Shown: positions 17,538 through 26,163 of the stretch, one piece after another
How positions within the stretch are numbered: the stretch's first letter is position 1
Layout: each line of letters starts with the position of its first letter
DNA from: an uncultured Thiothrix sp.
Lineage (GTDB): Bacteria; Pseudomonadota; Gammaproteobacteria; Thiotrichales; Thiotrichaceae
Length of the DNA: 64,000 nt
Direction of reading: 5' to 3'
Assembly (NCBI RefSeq): GCF_937873765.1
Contig: NZ_CALMZC010000022.1
Coordinates: 24,779-88,778, forward strand
Program-made: the position numbers and the translations under genes
The notes under the pieces: model-generated
The model's database searches: none
Told to the model about the DNA's origin: nothing
Seen by the model: only the letters and a program-made list of their open reading frames with translations

Positions 17538-19115
17538 ATGAATTTTCCGCTTGAGGGCAGGAATTCTTGTTTTATCAAAAACTGTTCCTTAATGCTGTTA
17601 AGTCTAACTACTTGGGCTTGGATCTCCGCTGCTCAAGCAGAAACACCTGCTGAAGCTGCTGCACAAGTGCAAGTTTGGAAGGCAGAAGCTACACGCTTAA
17701 CTAAACAAGGCAAAACTGCCGAAGCTGCACAAGCACAAGCCTATGTGAAGCAATGGGAAGAGTTAGCCAAGGGAAGCGCCACCGCAAATCCCAGTCCTGT
17801 CACGGCTACTGTTGCAAATCCTGCAACAGCTACGACTGAACCTATTAATAACTCTGCTGGTGTTGATCTTGCCCAACAAGCTGCTTTGAAAGCTCAGCAA
17901 GAACGGTTAGCGGCTGAACAAGCTAAGCGTGATGAAGCCAAAGCCAAGGAAGATCGCCTGTCGAATGGCTTACAGGCTGCGATCACTCAAGGTGATTACA
18001 ATCAAGCTAAGAGCTTTATTAATCAGGGTGCCAGGCCGACTCAGGAACTAGTACAAATGGCAATCGACGGTGGTTACACTGGAATTGCTTATTTATTGAT
18101 GAAAAGTGGTGCACCTAATGATGCTGGCGTACTAGGTCGTGCTTTATTGAAAGCAGTGCAAATGCAAGATCGTGATCGAGTGAATAACTTGATCAAACTG
18201 GGTGCGAATGCTAACTATTCCGAAGGCGAAATCACACCCCTGTCGATCGCAGCCCGCAATGGGGATATTGGCTTAATTGGGATTTTATTGGCTGCCGGTG
18301 CACAACGTGATCCTAATGATTTAGGTCGCGTTATGTTTACCGCTGTCGAGCAAGGTGAACGTGAAAAAGTCGTGAACTTGCTGAAGATGGGTGCTAATCC
18401 TAATTATGCCAAAGACGGTGAATCCGCGCTTTCATTGGCCTTAACTCGCGGTGATTTTGGCATGGCTGGTGCTTTAATCGCAGGCGGTGCTGCCGCTGAC
18501 GGGGGTGTTTTAGGTAAAGCACTGTTCCAAACTGTCGAACGGGGCGAAGCAGATAAAATTCCACAGTTAATTAAGCTAGGGGCTGATGTTAATTATTCTG
18601 CAAGTGGCATTACCCCTTTAACTATCGCGATTAACAACAACAACTTAGATATTGCCAATATTTTAGTGCGTTCTGGAGCCACTGACCCATCAGGCCGATT
18701 TGGTAAGAAAACCTTTGATGCCGCTTTGGATGGTGATCTAGCATGGATTGCTGTACTAGCCAAAGTCCCCAGCTATGCAAATTATCGCAATGGTCAAGGT
18801 GAAACACCTTTACATGCTGCAGCGTCTACTGGGCAAACCTCAGCCGTTACGACACTATTAGCAGCCGGTGTTGATCCTAACATTCTGACTGTCAAGAACT
18901 GGACACCTTTGCATCACGCTGCACGCTTCGGGCATAAGTTAGCCTTAATTAACTTATTGAAGGCGGGTGCTGATGTCTATGCAGTCAACTCGGATGGCAA
19001 TGACGCAATGAAGCTGGCTAATTTAGCCTTACGTGATAGTAAAAACGAAATTGATAGTCATGGTTGTTTAGAGTATTTGAATCTATGGATTCAACATCAT
19101 CCGCGAGCGCAGTAA
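17538..19115 (+). CDS. Secreted ankyrin-repeat protein
   Basis: An ATG at 17538 with TGGAGA upstream gives a signal peptide ending SAAQA-ETP (near residue 36). A low-complexity Ala/Gln/Lys-rich region (about 40-150, partly coiled-coil like, with QQAALKAQQERLAAEQ) leads to ankyrin-type repeats covering the rest. The middle repeats are degenerate and alternate two forms: GDYNQAK-like and LGRALLKAVQ-like units, each ending in LIKLGANANYS. The last two are canonical (GETPLHAAASTG, NWTPLHHAARFGH). Location is presumably periplasmic, with a protein-binding role inferred from the fold. An intrinsic terminator follows directly. The 278 bases upstream of the start show no other gene. Confidence 0.85.
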   Translation: MNFPLEGRNSCFIKNCSLMLLSLTTWAWISAAQAETPAEAAAQVQVWKAEATRLTKQGKTAEAAQAQAYVKQWEELAKGSATANPSPVTATVANPATATTEPINNSAGVDLAQQAALKAQQERLAAEQAKRDEAKAKEDRLSNGLQAAITQGDYNQAKSFINQGARPTQELVQMAIDGGYTGIAYLLMKSGAPNDAGVLGRALLKAVQMQDRDRVNNLIKLGANANYSEGEITPLSIAARNGDIGLIGILLAAGAQRDPNDLGRVMFTAVEQGEREKVVNLLKMGANPNYAKDGESALSLALTRGDFGMAGALIAGGAAADGGVLGKALFQTVERGEADKIPQLIKLGADVNYSASGITPLTIAINNNNLDIANILVRSGATDPSGRFGKKTFDAALDGDLAWIAVLAKVPSYANYRNGQGETPLHAAASTGQTSAVTTLLAAGVDPNILTVKNWTPLHHAARFGHKLALINLLKAGADVYAVNSDGNDAMKLANLALRDSKNEIDSHGCLEYLNLWIQHHPRAQ

Positions 19116-19137
19116 GCGCTTAATCCTGCATGAGACA

Positions 19138-19166
19138 AGAGCGGATAAAGTCCGCTCTTTTTATTT
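19138..19166 (+). terminator. Intrinsic terminator after the ankyrin gene
   Basis: AGAGCGGA (19138-19145) and TCCGCTCT (19151-19158) form a perfect 8-base stem with a 5-base loop, followed by TTTTATTT. Confidence 0.9.
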
Positions 19167-19173
19167 AAACAAC

Positions 19174-20172
19174 TTAATTCACTGACACCCAAGCACGCTC
19201 TTTAGGTTTATCCTCGTCACGAATCGTATAAGCATTCCGCCCTGCTGCCTCGAAATAAGTACGTGCCAGCATTTCCGCTAAAATCCCTGTGGTTAAAAAT
19301 TGCAAAGCCGCAATCATTAATACCACGCCCACGAGTAGCAGTGGTCTGCCACCAATATCTGCACCAAAAATAAACTTTTCGATCGCCAGCCAAAATAGAA
19401 TCAAGCTACTCATTAATCCTGAACCTAAGCCCATAACCCCAAAAAAATGCCCTGGCCTTGCACGATAACGCATGAAATACCACATGAACAGCAAGTCCAG
19501 AATGACCCGGAAGGTACGTGAAATTCCATATTTAGACTCCCCACTAAAACGCTCATTATGCTTCACCACACGTTCACCAATTCGCGAAGGTGGCACCGTA
19601 GTAGCTACCCATGCTGGAATGAAACGATGCATTTCTCCATATAAACGTACTTTCTTAATCACTGAGCCACGATAGACTTTTAAACTGCAGCCATAATCAT
19701 GTAGGTAAACACCCGTTACTTTGCGGATGAGGCGATTCGCAATGCGGGACGGGATTTTGCGTAAGATCAGGGTATCTTTGCGATTTTTGCGCCAGCCGAC
19801 TAATAAATCGAGTTTACGTGCCTGTAAATCAGCGATCATCGCCGGAATATCTGCAGGATCGTTTTGCAAATCACCATCTAAAGTTACCAGTAAACTACCT
19901 TGAGCTTGATCAATACCCGCTTGCATGGCAGCGGTTTGCCCAAAATTGCGTTGTAACTCGACGATAAATACATGCGCACCATATTCGGCGTTGGCTTGCT
20001 GTAAGCGTTCTAAGGTAGCATCCGTGCTCCCATCATCCACCAGCACCAACTCCCAAGGCAGCTTAAAACCAGCCAAAGCTGTGTGTACTCGCGCTACTAA
20101 AGGTAAAACATTATCTTCCTCATTGTAAAAAGGCACAATAATGCTTACTGTTTCTTCATATTCAGTCGCCAC
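19174..20172 (-). CDS. GT2 family glycosyltransferase (ArnC/DPM1-like, two C-terminal membrane helices)
   Basis: The N-terminal GT-A domain has SIIVPFYNEEDN, LVDDGSTDAT and VTLDGDLQNDPADIP, the family D-x-D region. Two C-terminal helices (about 235-260 and 275-300) follow, as in polyprenyl-phosphate glycosyltransferases such as ArnC or GtrB, which charge undecaprenyl phosphate with a sugar on the cytoplasmic face. It starts with GTG at 20172. The divergent gene encodes a flippase-like LPG_synthase_TM protein, so the two may modify and flip a lipid-linked sugar. I cannot name the sugar. Confidence 0.88.
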   Translation of the reverse strand: MATEYEETVSIIVPFYNEEDNVLPLVARVHTALAGFKLPWELVLVDDGSTDATLERLQQANAEYGAHVFIVELQRNFGQTAAMQAGIDQAQGSLLVTLDGDLQNDPADIPAMIADLQARKLDLLVGWRKNRKDTLILRKIPSRIANRLIRKVTGVYLHDYGCSLKVYRGSVIKKVRLYGEMHRFIPAWVATTVPPSRIGERVVKHNERFSGESKYGISRTFRVILDLLFMWYFMRYRARPGHFFGVMGLGSGLMSSLILFWLAIEKFIFGADIGGRPLLLVGVVLMIAALQFLTTGILAEMLARTYFEAAGRNAYTIRDEDKPKERAWVSVN

Positions 20173-20226
20173 AATGCTTACCCAATCATTTAGAATGCTC
20201 GCGGATTATACGGAAAACCTATAGTG

Positions 20227-21177
20227 ATGACAGAGACTAAACAGCTCCCCCCCCCTACTCATACTTCAGTCTTGCCGAATTGGCTGAATAAAACATTGCC
20301 TTGGCTCATTTTGCTCTTGTTTATTGCCGGGGTTGAATATTGGCTGGGCTGGAAAACCATCCTACAACCTTGGGCTGTTTTAAGTTGGCAACAACTGTCC
20401 ATTGCGATGGCTTTATTATTAATCAGTTATGGACTGCGTACTTGGCGTTTATATGACTATTTCTCTAGTTTGCGCCCTTATCCAGTAGCCAGCCTCCGTT
20501 TAACCTTATTACATAATTTTTTTAATAACTTATTACCTGCACGCACGGGAGAGCTTAGCTTTCCGATGATGATGAAGCGCTATTTTGATATTAACTATGC
20601 ACAATCCGTATCAGCCTTATTATGGTTCCGCTTTTTGGATTTGCACTGCATTCTGGCGTTCGCGATTTATCCCTTATTGGTCGTGACACCCCTACGCCGT
20701 CTTGCTATTCCAATTATCTTGCTGTGGATGCTGATTCCTCCGCTGGTGTATTTGCTACGCAATAAGGTTGAGCTGCATTTTGTAGGCAAAGATGGACGCT
20801 TAAGTGAGCTAGCACAAAAGATGTTATTTGGCTTACCCAATACAGTGATGGGCTTTCTAAAAAGCTGGGGTCTTACTTGGTTGAATTGGTTAGTGAAACT
20901 GCTAACTCTGGCTTGGGTCTTAGATCAATTTATTGATGGAGTGACTTGGAATGTGCTGATTACTGCAGTAGTCGCTGGAGAGTTGACCAGCGTCCTACCG
21001 ATTCATGCACCTGCAGGGATTGGCACTTACGAAGCAGGAATTATTACGGCTTTATTAGCGTTTCTAAGCCCTGCCGTGGCCACTAGTGCAGCCATTAATG
21101 TGCATTTATTTGTTTTAGGCTCTGCCATTATTGGCGGCTTGGTGGGTTGGTTACTACCTAAACCTAAAACGGCTTAA
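20227..21177 (+). CDS. LPG-synthase-TM / flippase-like integral membrane protein
   Basis: The 316-residue protein has about eight membrane helices; conserved elements RTWRLYDYF, LHNFFNNLLPARTGELSFPMMMKRYFD and HAPAGIGTYEAGI match the lysylphosphatidylglycerol-synthase TM / AglD-like family. Many members act with a polyprenyl-phosphate glycosyltransferase. I take the ATG at 20227; a GTG lies three bases before it. It is divergent from the GT2 gene with about 55 bases between, which suggests common control. The end overlaps a convergent MFS gene by 14 bases. Confidence 0.85.
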   Translation: MTETKQLPPPTHTSVLPNWLNKTLPWLILLLFIAGVEYWLGWKTILQPWAVLSWQQLSIAMALLLISYGLRTWRLYDYFSSLRPYPVASLRLTLLHNFFNNLLPARTGELSFPMMMKRYFDINYAQSVSALLWFRFLDLHCILAFAIYPLLVVTPLRRLAIPIILLWMLIPPLVYLLRNKVELHFVGKDGRLSELAQKMLFGLPNTVMGFLKSWGLTWLNWLVKLLTLAWVLDQFIDGVTWNVLITAVVAGELTSVLPIHAPAGIGTYEAGIITALLAFLSPAVATSAAINVHLFVLGSAIIGGLVGWLLPKPKTA

Positions 21178-22390
21178 CCCTCTCTAAAGTCTTGCTGCGT
21201 TGGCGTTCAGTCCAACGCTGTAAGAACAGCGCCAATACAGTTAAGACTAAAAAACCCAGCACAATAGGAACAACGGTTTGGTTATAAGCTTGCCCAATGA
21301 TGACCCCAATCGGAATGGCAATCGCGCTAGACACCACCCCAATAATTGAAGCACCAATCCCAGCATAATCGCCAATCGTTTCCATCGCTAAGGCATTCAA
21401 GTTCCCAAATAGCAAACCAACACTGAAAAAGGCAATTAAACAATACGCCATAAAAAGCCATAAGGGTGGCTGCCCATGTTGAATCAGTACGAGTACTAAG
21501 AATACGGCTGATAAAGCAGATACCACTTGTAGAGCACGGGCTGACAACAGACGCATACCGAGTTTCATCACTAATTTCGCATTTACTACCGAGGCACCTC
21601 CGATGGAAAGTGCCAAAACTGCAAAATACAGTGGAAACTGCTCACCTAGGCCATATTGCTCCTGCAGAATTTGCTGTACTGAGTTTAAATAACCTAAGAA
21701 AGCAGCGAATACAAAACCTGTCACAATCGAGTAGCCCATGACTAAACGATTACTGCAAACAATTTTGGTGGCTGCCCACTGTTCACGCCAAGCAAAGGGG
21801 CGACGCTTTGCTGCAGGCCAAGTTTCTGGCATACGTAGCCAGAACCAAATTAACAGAGGCGCAGACAATAAAATAAAGGATGCAAAAATCGCGCGCCAAT
21901 CAGCAAACCATAAAATACCTTGGCCTAAAGAGGGTGCAATCGCGGGAACCATGATGAAAACGATCATGGTAAAAGACATAATCTGTGCCATTTCACGGCC
22001 TGAATAACAATCACGCACCAAAGCCATCGTGACCACCCGCGGTGCGGCAACCCCAATCCCTTGCAATAAGCGCCCGAACAGCATCATTGCAAAACTGTGT
22101 GCGAACATTGAGACTAAGCTACCCAGCATAAATAAGCCTAAGCCCCAATATATCAGTGGTTTGCGCCCTACACTATCGGACAAAGGCCCAAAGAAAACCT
22201 GCCCCACTAACATCCCAAGAAACACGGTAGAAATCACTAATTGCGGCGAATTCGCACTAGTGACCTGTAACTCATGTCCAATCACAGGCAAGGCGGGCAA
22301 CATGGCATCAATCGCCAGCGCCATTAAAGAAGACAGGAGTGCGACTAAAGCCACAAACTCCACAAGGCCGGGCATCTTCGGCTGCATCAT
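21164..22390 (-). CDS. Bcr/CflA-type MFS efflux transporter
   Basis: Twelve membrane helices are visible. Motif A appears as GPLSDSVGRKPLI after helix 2, and DAMLPALPVIG in helix 1, FGRLLQGIGVAAPRVVTMALVRD in helix 4 and FTMIVFIMVPAIAPSLGQGI in helix 5 are typical of the Bcr/CflA drug-export group. The substrate cannot be told. Two Met codons (22390 and 22387) could start it. The convergent overlap with the flippase-like gene leaves no room for a terminator. Confidence 0.88.
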   Translation of the reverse strand: MMQPKMPGLVEFVALVALLSSLMALAIDAMLPALPVIGHELQVTSANSPQLVISTVFLGMLVGQVFFGPLSDSVGRKPLIYWGLGLFMLGSLVSMFAHSFAMMLFGRLLQGIGVAAPRVVTMALVRDCYSGREMAQIMSFTMIVFIMVPAIAPSLGQGILWFADWRAIFASFILLSAPLLIWFWLRMPETWPAAKRRPFAWREQWAATKIVCSNRLVMGYSIVTGFVFAAFLGYLNSVQQILQEQYGLGEQFPLYFAVLALSIGGASVVNAKLVMKLGMRLLSARALQVVSALSAVFLVLVLIQHGQPPLWLFMAYCLIAFFSVGLLFGNLNALAMETIGDYAGIGASIIGVVSSAIAIPIGVIIGQAYNQTVVPIVLGFLVLTVLALFLQRWTERQRSKTLERVKPF

Positions 22391-22535
22391 TTAAAAATCT
22401 ATGGTGGTGGAAAGCACAAAAGTGTACGACCAAAAGCCCAGCTTGTGAACGAGCCTTATTGCACCCTAGTCCCTAAATGGCTATCTTACGCGCTTTAAAC
22501 AGCCGATATTTAAGACCAAATCAAGGAGCAATATC

Positions 22536-23120
22536 ATGGCTTTCACGCTGCCAGCCCTGCCTTACGCCCAAGATGCGTTAGCCCCGCATATTTCTGCAGA
22601 AACTTTCGAATATCATTATGGCAAGCATCATGCTGCCTATGTAACAAACTTAAATAACCTGATTCCTAATACTGAATTTGCTGATAAATCACTCGAAGAG
22701 ATTGTAAAAAGCTCTTCTGGCGGTATTTACAATAACTCTGCACAAGTTTGGAATCACACTTTTTTCTGGAATTGCATGACGCCCAATGGTGGCGCTGCTC
22801 CAACAGGCGCGTTAGCGGATGCGATCAACACAAAATGGGGTTCGTATGATGAGTTCAAGAAAGCCTTCCAAGCGTCTGCCGTCGGTAATTTCGGTTCTGG
22901 CTGGACTTGGTTAGTAAAAAAAGCAGATGGCTCTGTCGATATCGTCAATATGGGGGCTGCGGGCACTCCATTGACTACTGGCGACACAGCACTGCTGTGT
23001 ATCGATGTTTGGGAACATGCTTATTACATCGACTATCGGAATGCACGCCCTAAATTCGTGGAAACTTTCCTCAATAATTTAGTGAATTGGGATTTCGCTG
23101 CTGCTAATTTCGCAGCATAA
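22536..23120 (+). CDS. sodB: Iron superoxide dismutase
   Basis: Dismutates superoxide in the cytoplasm. The protein matches FeSOD closely over 194 residues: HYGKHHAAYV (ligand His27), SAQVWNHTFFW (ligand His and the Gln of Fe-type enzymes), GSGWTWLV and VDVWEHAYYIDYRNARP-like (ligands Asp and His, here CIDVWEHAYYIDYRNARP). An AAGGAGC ribosome site precedes the ATG. A terminator follows after about 18 bases, so it is monocistronic. Confidence 0.97.
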   Translation: MAFTLPALPYAQDALAPHISAETFEYHYGKHHAAYVTNLNNLIPNTEFADKSLEEIVKSSSGGIYNNSAQVWNHTFFWNCMTPNGGAAPTGALADAINTKWGSYDEFKKAFQASAVGNFGSGWTWLVKKADGSVDIVNMGAAGTPLTTGDTALLCIDVWEHAYYIDYRNARPKFVETFLNNLVNWDFAAANFAA

Positions 23121-23138
23121 TAGCGCGTATAAGAAAGA

Positions 23139-23166
23139 AGCCGGGTCATTAAACTCGGCTTTTTTT
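23139..23166 (+). terminator. Intrinsic terminator after sodB
   Basis: AGCCGGGT (23139-23146) pairs with ACTCGGCT (23153-23160), one G-T pair in eight, followed by seven T. Confidence 0.9.
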
Positions 23167-23245
23167 ATGAAAAAACACTTAAGACACTTGAAGTACCGCT
23201 AGAACAGCCCTACTAATAACAAGGATAACCTCCATAGGATCACTT

Positions 23246-23824
23246 ATGTTAAGTAAAGCAGTTAAACTGCGTGAAACCTCAAGCTTCATGCTCGAATGGG
23301 TGAAAGCACCACTAGTTACCGCATCTGTTCTTCCATCGAGTGAGCGTTTAGCCCGCAAAATGGTTAAAGGTTTGAATGCTGATGTCGGTAAAGTAGTTGA
23401 GTTAGGGCCGGGCACTGGTGTGTTTACTCGGCAATTATTAGCTTGTGGGATTCCAGAAGATAATTTGGTCTTAATTGAACTCAATCGCAAATTTGCCAAA
23501 AATATGCAGGTAGCTTACCCAAAAGCACTGGTAGTGAATGGGGCAGCAGAATCATTAACTCGTTTGCACTTAAAAGATGTGGGTGCTGTCGTCAGTGGCC
23601 TCCCATTCCTGTCGATGAAAGATCAACAAATTGATGAGATTCTACGTGGTGCTTTTCAAGTTCTAAAACATGGCGGTGTATTTATCCAGTTCACTTATGG
23701 TCATCGTTGCCCAGTGAAAGCGCATATTTTAAAGCACCATGGTTTAGTCGCTGAACGTAGTAGCTTTGTGCTGAATAATTTCCCACCTGCTAGCGTTTAT
23801 CATATCAAAAAGCATCCTCATTAA
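23246..23824 (+). CDS. PmtA-like phospholipid N-methyltransferase family protein
   Basis: A small class I SAM methyltransferase (192 residues). The N-terminal VTASVLPSSERLARKM and the SAM motif VVELGPGTGVFTRQLL followed by LIELNRKFA and VVSGLPFLSM resemble the rhizobial PmtA group, which methylates phosphatidylethanolamine; the fold is also close to the rRNA dimethylase KsgA. The GLPFLS element replaces the NLPY of KsgA, which favours PmtA-like. Whether this host makes methylated phospholipids cannot be read here. Confidence 0.75.
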   Translation: MLSKAVKLRETSSFMLEWVKAPLVTASVLPSSERLARKMVKGLNADVGKVVELGPGTGVFTRQLLACGIPEDNLVLIELNRKFAKNMQVAYPKALVVNGAAESLTRLHLKDVGAVVSGLPFLSMKDQQIDEILRGAFQVLKHGGVFIQFTYGHRCPVKAHILKHHGLVAERSSFVLNNFPPASVYHIKKHPH

Positions 23825-23906
23825 GACTTTTTATTTTGAATTTTAAGGCTTGACTCAAGCATCTGAATTGCTTGAATAAGCTTGTAAGCTGCACAAAGCG
23901 CATGCA

Positions 23907-23935
23907 TTGACATTGCGGCATTCATCCCCTATATT
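23907..23935 (+). promoter_or_regulatory. Strong sigma-70-type promoter ahead of argD
   Basis: TTGACA (23907-23912), a 17-base spacer, and TATATT (23930-23935). Transcription should start near 23942, about ten bases ahead of an intrinsic terminator. A second, weaker pair (TTGACT-N17-TGAATA) lies just upstream near 23851-23879. Confidence 0.7.
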
Positions 23936-23951
23936 CGCCATTTGAATAACT

Positions 23952-23986
23952 AAAGGCAGCCTAATGCGGCTGCCTTTTTGTTTTTT
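23952..23986 (+). terminator. Intrinsic terminator or attenuator in the argD leader
   Basis: AAAGGCAGCC (23952-23961) and GGCTGCCTTT (23968-23977) pair perfectly around six bases, then TTGTTTTTT. The argD ribosome site starts about 13 bases after the T-run, so argD transcripts must read through. See the finding on this leader. Confidence 0.85.
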
Positions 23987-24010
23987 CCAATCTTAACTGG
24001 AGGGTTTGCA

Positions 24011-25192
24011 ATGACGACTATAATTAAACAAACACTAATGCCAACCTATGCCCGTCTTCCTGTTACCTTCGCTCATGGTGAGGGTGCTGTGCTCTTTGAT
24101 ACCGAAGGTAAGCCATATCTTGATGCAGTTGCGGGAGTAGCAGTATGTAGCTTAGGGCATGCGCGTCCAGAAGTAGCCGATGCTATTTGCGAACAAGCCC
24201 ACCGCTTAATGCATACCTCCAACCTGTATCAGATTGAGAATCAACAAGTGCTTGGTGAGCGCTTGTGTGCTTTAGCGGGCATGGATAATGCTTTCTTCTG
24301 TAACTCCGGTGCGGAGGCCAATGAAGCCGCCATTAAGATTGCACGTCTGTATGCTCATAATAAAGGTATCGAACACCCAGTTATTATTGTCATGAGCAAT
24401 GCCTTTCATGGGCGGACAATGGCTACTGTTACAGCGACTGGCAATCCAAAAGCGCAAGCAGGCTTTGGCCCACTTTTAGAAGGTTTTGTACGCGTTCAAT
24501 ATGGTGATGCTAAAGCCGTCGCTGAGCAATTAGCTGCTGACAAAAATATCGTTGCCGTCTTAGTTGAGCCTGTTCAAGGTGAAGGTGGTGTACAGGTTCC
24601 CAGTGCTAACTACCTACCGCGATTGCGTGAACTTTGCGATCAGAACGACTGCTTATTAATCGCCGACGAAATCCAAACCGGTATGTGCCGCACCGGTAAG
24701 TGGTTTGCTTTCCAGCACACCGCCATTCAACCTGATGTGATGACTCTAGCTAAAGCTCTAGGCAATGGTATGCCTATTGGTGCTTGTTTAGCGCGTGGCA
24801 AAGCAGCTAGTGTGTTCGGCTATGGCAATCACGGCTCTACCTTTGGAGGCAATCCGTTGGCTTGTCGTGCTGCTTTGGCTGTCATTGAGGTGATGGAAAA
24901 GGAACAGCTAGCCAATCGTGCGACTGAATTAGGCGAATACTTCCTACAGCAATTCCGTGCTGGCTTACAGGATTTTGCTGGTGTTAAAGATATTCGCGGC
25001 AAAGGCTTAATGATTGGCATCCAGCTTGAGCGCGATTGTGCTGAGCTAGTTAAGCAAGGTCTTGCTCAAGGTATCTTAATTAATGTGACGGCGGGAAATG
25101 TTATCCGTTTATTACCACCTTTAGTCATTAGCCAACAACAAGCTGACCAGATCATAACTACAGTCATAGATTTAATACGCGATTTTTTATAA
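24011..25192 (+). CDS. argD: Acetylornithine aminotransferase
   Basis: Fourth-step enzyme of arginine synthesis, a PLP transaminase converting N-acetylglutamate semialdehyde to N-acetylornithine; many members also serve lysine synthesis. GGAGGG lies just before the ATG at 24011; an earlier in-frame start at 23978 is inside the terminator T-run and is unlikely. Features of class III transaminases are clear: FCNSGAEANEAAIKIAR, FHGRTMATVTATG, LLIADEIQTGMCRTGK and the PLP Lys in TLAKALGNGMPIGA. It is 393 residues and is followed by argF after 37 bases. Confidence 0.95.
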   Translation: MTTIIKQTLMPTYARLPVTFAHGEGAVLFDTEGKPYLDAVAGVAVCSLGHARPEVADAICEQAHRLMHTSNLYQIENQQVLGERLCALAGMDNAFFCNSGAEANEAAIKIARLYAHNKGIEHPVIIVMSNAFHGRTMATVTATGNPKAQAGFGPLLEGFVRVQYGDAKAVAEQLAADKNIVAVLVEPVQGEGGVQVPSANYLPRLRELCDQNDCLLIADEIQTGMCRTGKWFAFQHTAIQPDVMTLAKALGNGMPIGACLARGKAASVFGYGNHGSTFGGNPLACRAALAVIEVMEKEQLANRATELGEYFLQQFRAGLQDFAGVKDIRGKGLMIGIQLERDCAELVKQGLAQGILINVTAGNVIRLLPPLVISQQQADQIITTVIDLIRDFL

Positions 25193-25229
25193 TCTCGTTA
25201 TTTATCGTGCCGGATGCTAGAGAGCTGAT

Positions 25230-26147
25230 ATGAGTACAATCCGACATTTTCTTACTTTAAGCGATCTGAGTTCGGCTGAATTGCTCGCAGTGCTTGAGCG
25301 CGCAATCGACTTAAAAGCTTTAACCAAACGTGGTGAAGTTTACACACCCTTAAAGAATCGCAGCCTCGCGATGATTTTTGAAAAAGCATCGACTCGTACC
25401 CGCGTTTCTTTTGAAGTTGGCATGACACAGCTCGGTGGCCATGCTCTATTCTTATCGCCTAATGATAGCCAATTAGGGCGTGGTGAACCGATTGAAGACG
25501 CTGCGCGAGTCATCTCGCGCATGGTCGATATCGTCATGATTCGGACTTTTGAGCAATACAAAGTTGAACGCTTTGCAGCTTATTCAAGAGTACCTGTAAT
25601 CAATGGTTTAACCGATACCCATCACCCTTGTCAGCTTTTAGCTGACTTAATGACTTGGATTGAGCAGCGTGGCTTACCGACTGGACGTACCGTAGCTTGG
25701 GTGGGGGATGGCAATAATATGTGCCATTCTTGGATGGAAGCAGCGCGTTTGCTAGATTTCAAATTACGCATTTGCACACCACAAGGCTATCAACCTAATC
25801 CGACTATTGTGGCGGCTAATGCCTCACATTTAGGTTTTTTCGCCACCCCCCAAGAAGCTGTAGAACAGGCAGATTTAGTCACTACTGATACTTGGGCTAG
25901 CATGGGGCAAGAAGCAGAGAAAAAACAACGTGAGATTGCCTTTGCAGGCTTTGAAGTCACTGAAGACTTGATGGCTTTAGCTCACCCTGATGCCATGTTC
26001 ATGCATTGCCTACCCGCTTATCGGGGTAAAGAAGTATCGGCTGCCGTAATCGATGGCCCGCAAAGCGTCGTATGGGATGAAGCTGAAAACCGCTTACATG
26101 CACAAAAAGCGTTAATGGAAGCCTTATTACTCGGCTTTCCTAAGTGA
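25230..26147 (+). CDS. argF: Ornithine carbamoyltransferase
   Basis: Makes citrulline from ornithine and carbamoyl phosphate. The carbamoyl-phosphate loop STRTRVSFE, the HPCQLLADL segment, DGNNMCHSW and the ornithine-loop HCLPAYRGKEV are all present in a protein of 305 residues. It follows argD closely and the two are consecutive or near-consecutive arginine steps. Catabolic OTC (arcB) usually sits with arcA or arcC, absent here, so the anabolic role is preferred. Confidence 0.95.
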   Translation: MSTIRHFLTLSDLSSAELLAVLERAIDLKALTKRGEVYTPLKNRSLAMIFEKASTRTRVSFEVGMTQLGGHALFLSPNDSQLGRGEPIEDAARVISRMVDIVMIRTFEQYKVERFAAYSRVPVINGLTDTHHPCQLLADLMTWIEQRGLPTGRTVAWVGDGNNMCHSWMEAARLLDFKLRICTPQGYQPNPTIVAANASHLGFFATPQEAVEQADLVTTDTWASMGQEAEKKQREIAFAGFEVTEDLMALAHPDAMFMHCLPAYRGKEVSAAVIDGPQSVVWDEAENRLHAQKALMEALLLGFPK

Positions 26148-26163
26148 TTAGTGGGTTCACCAC

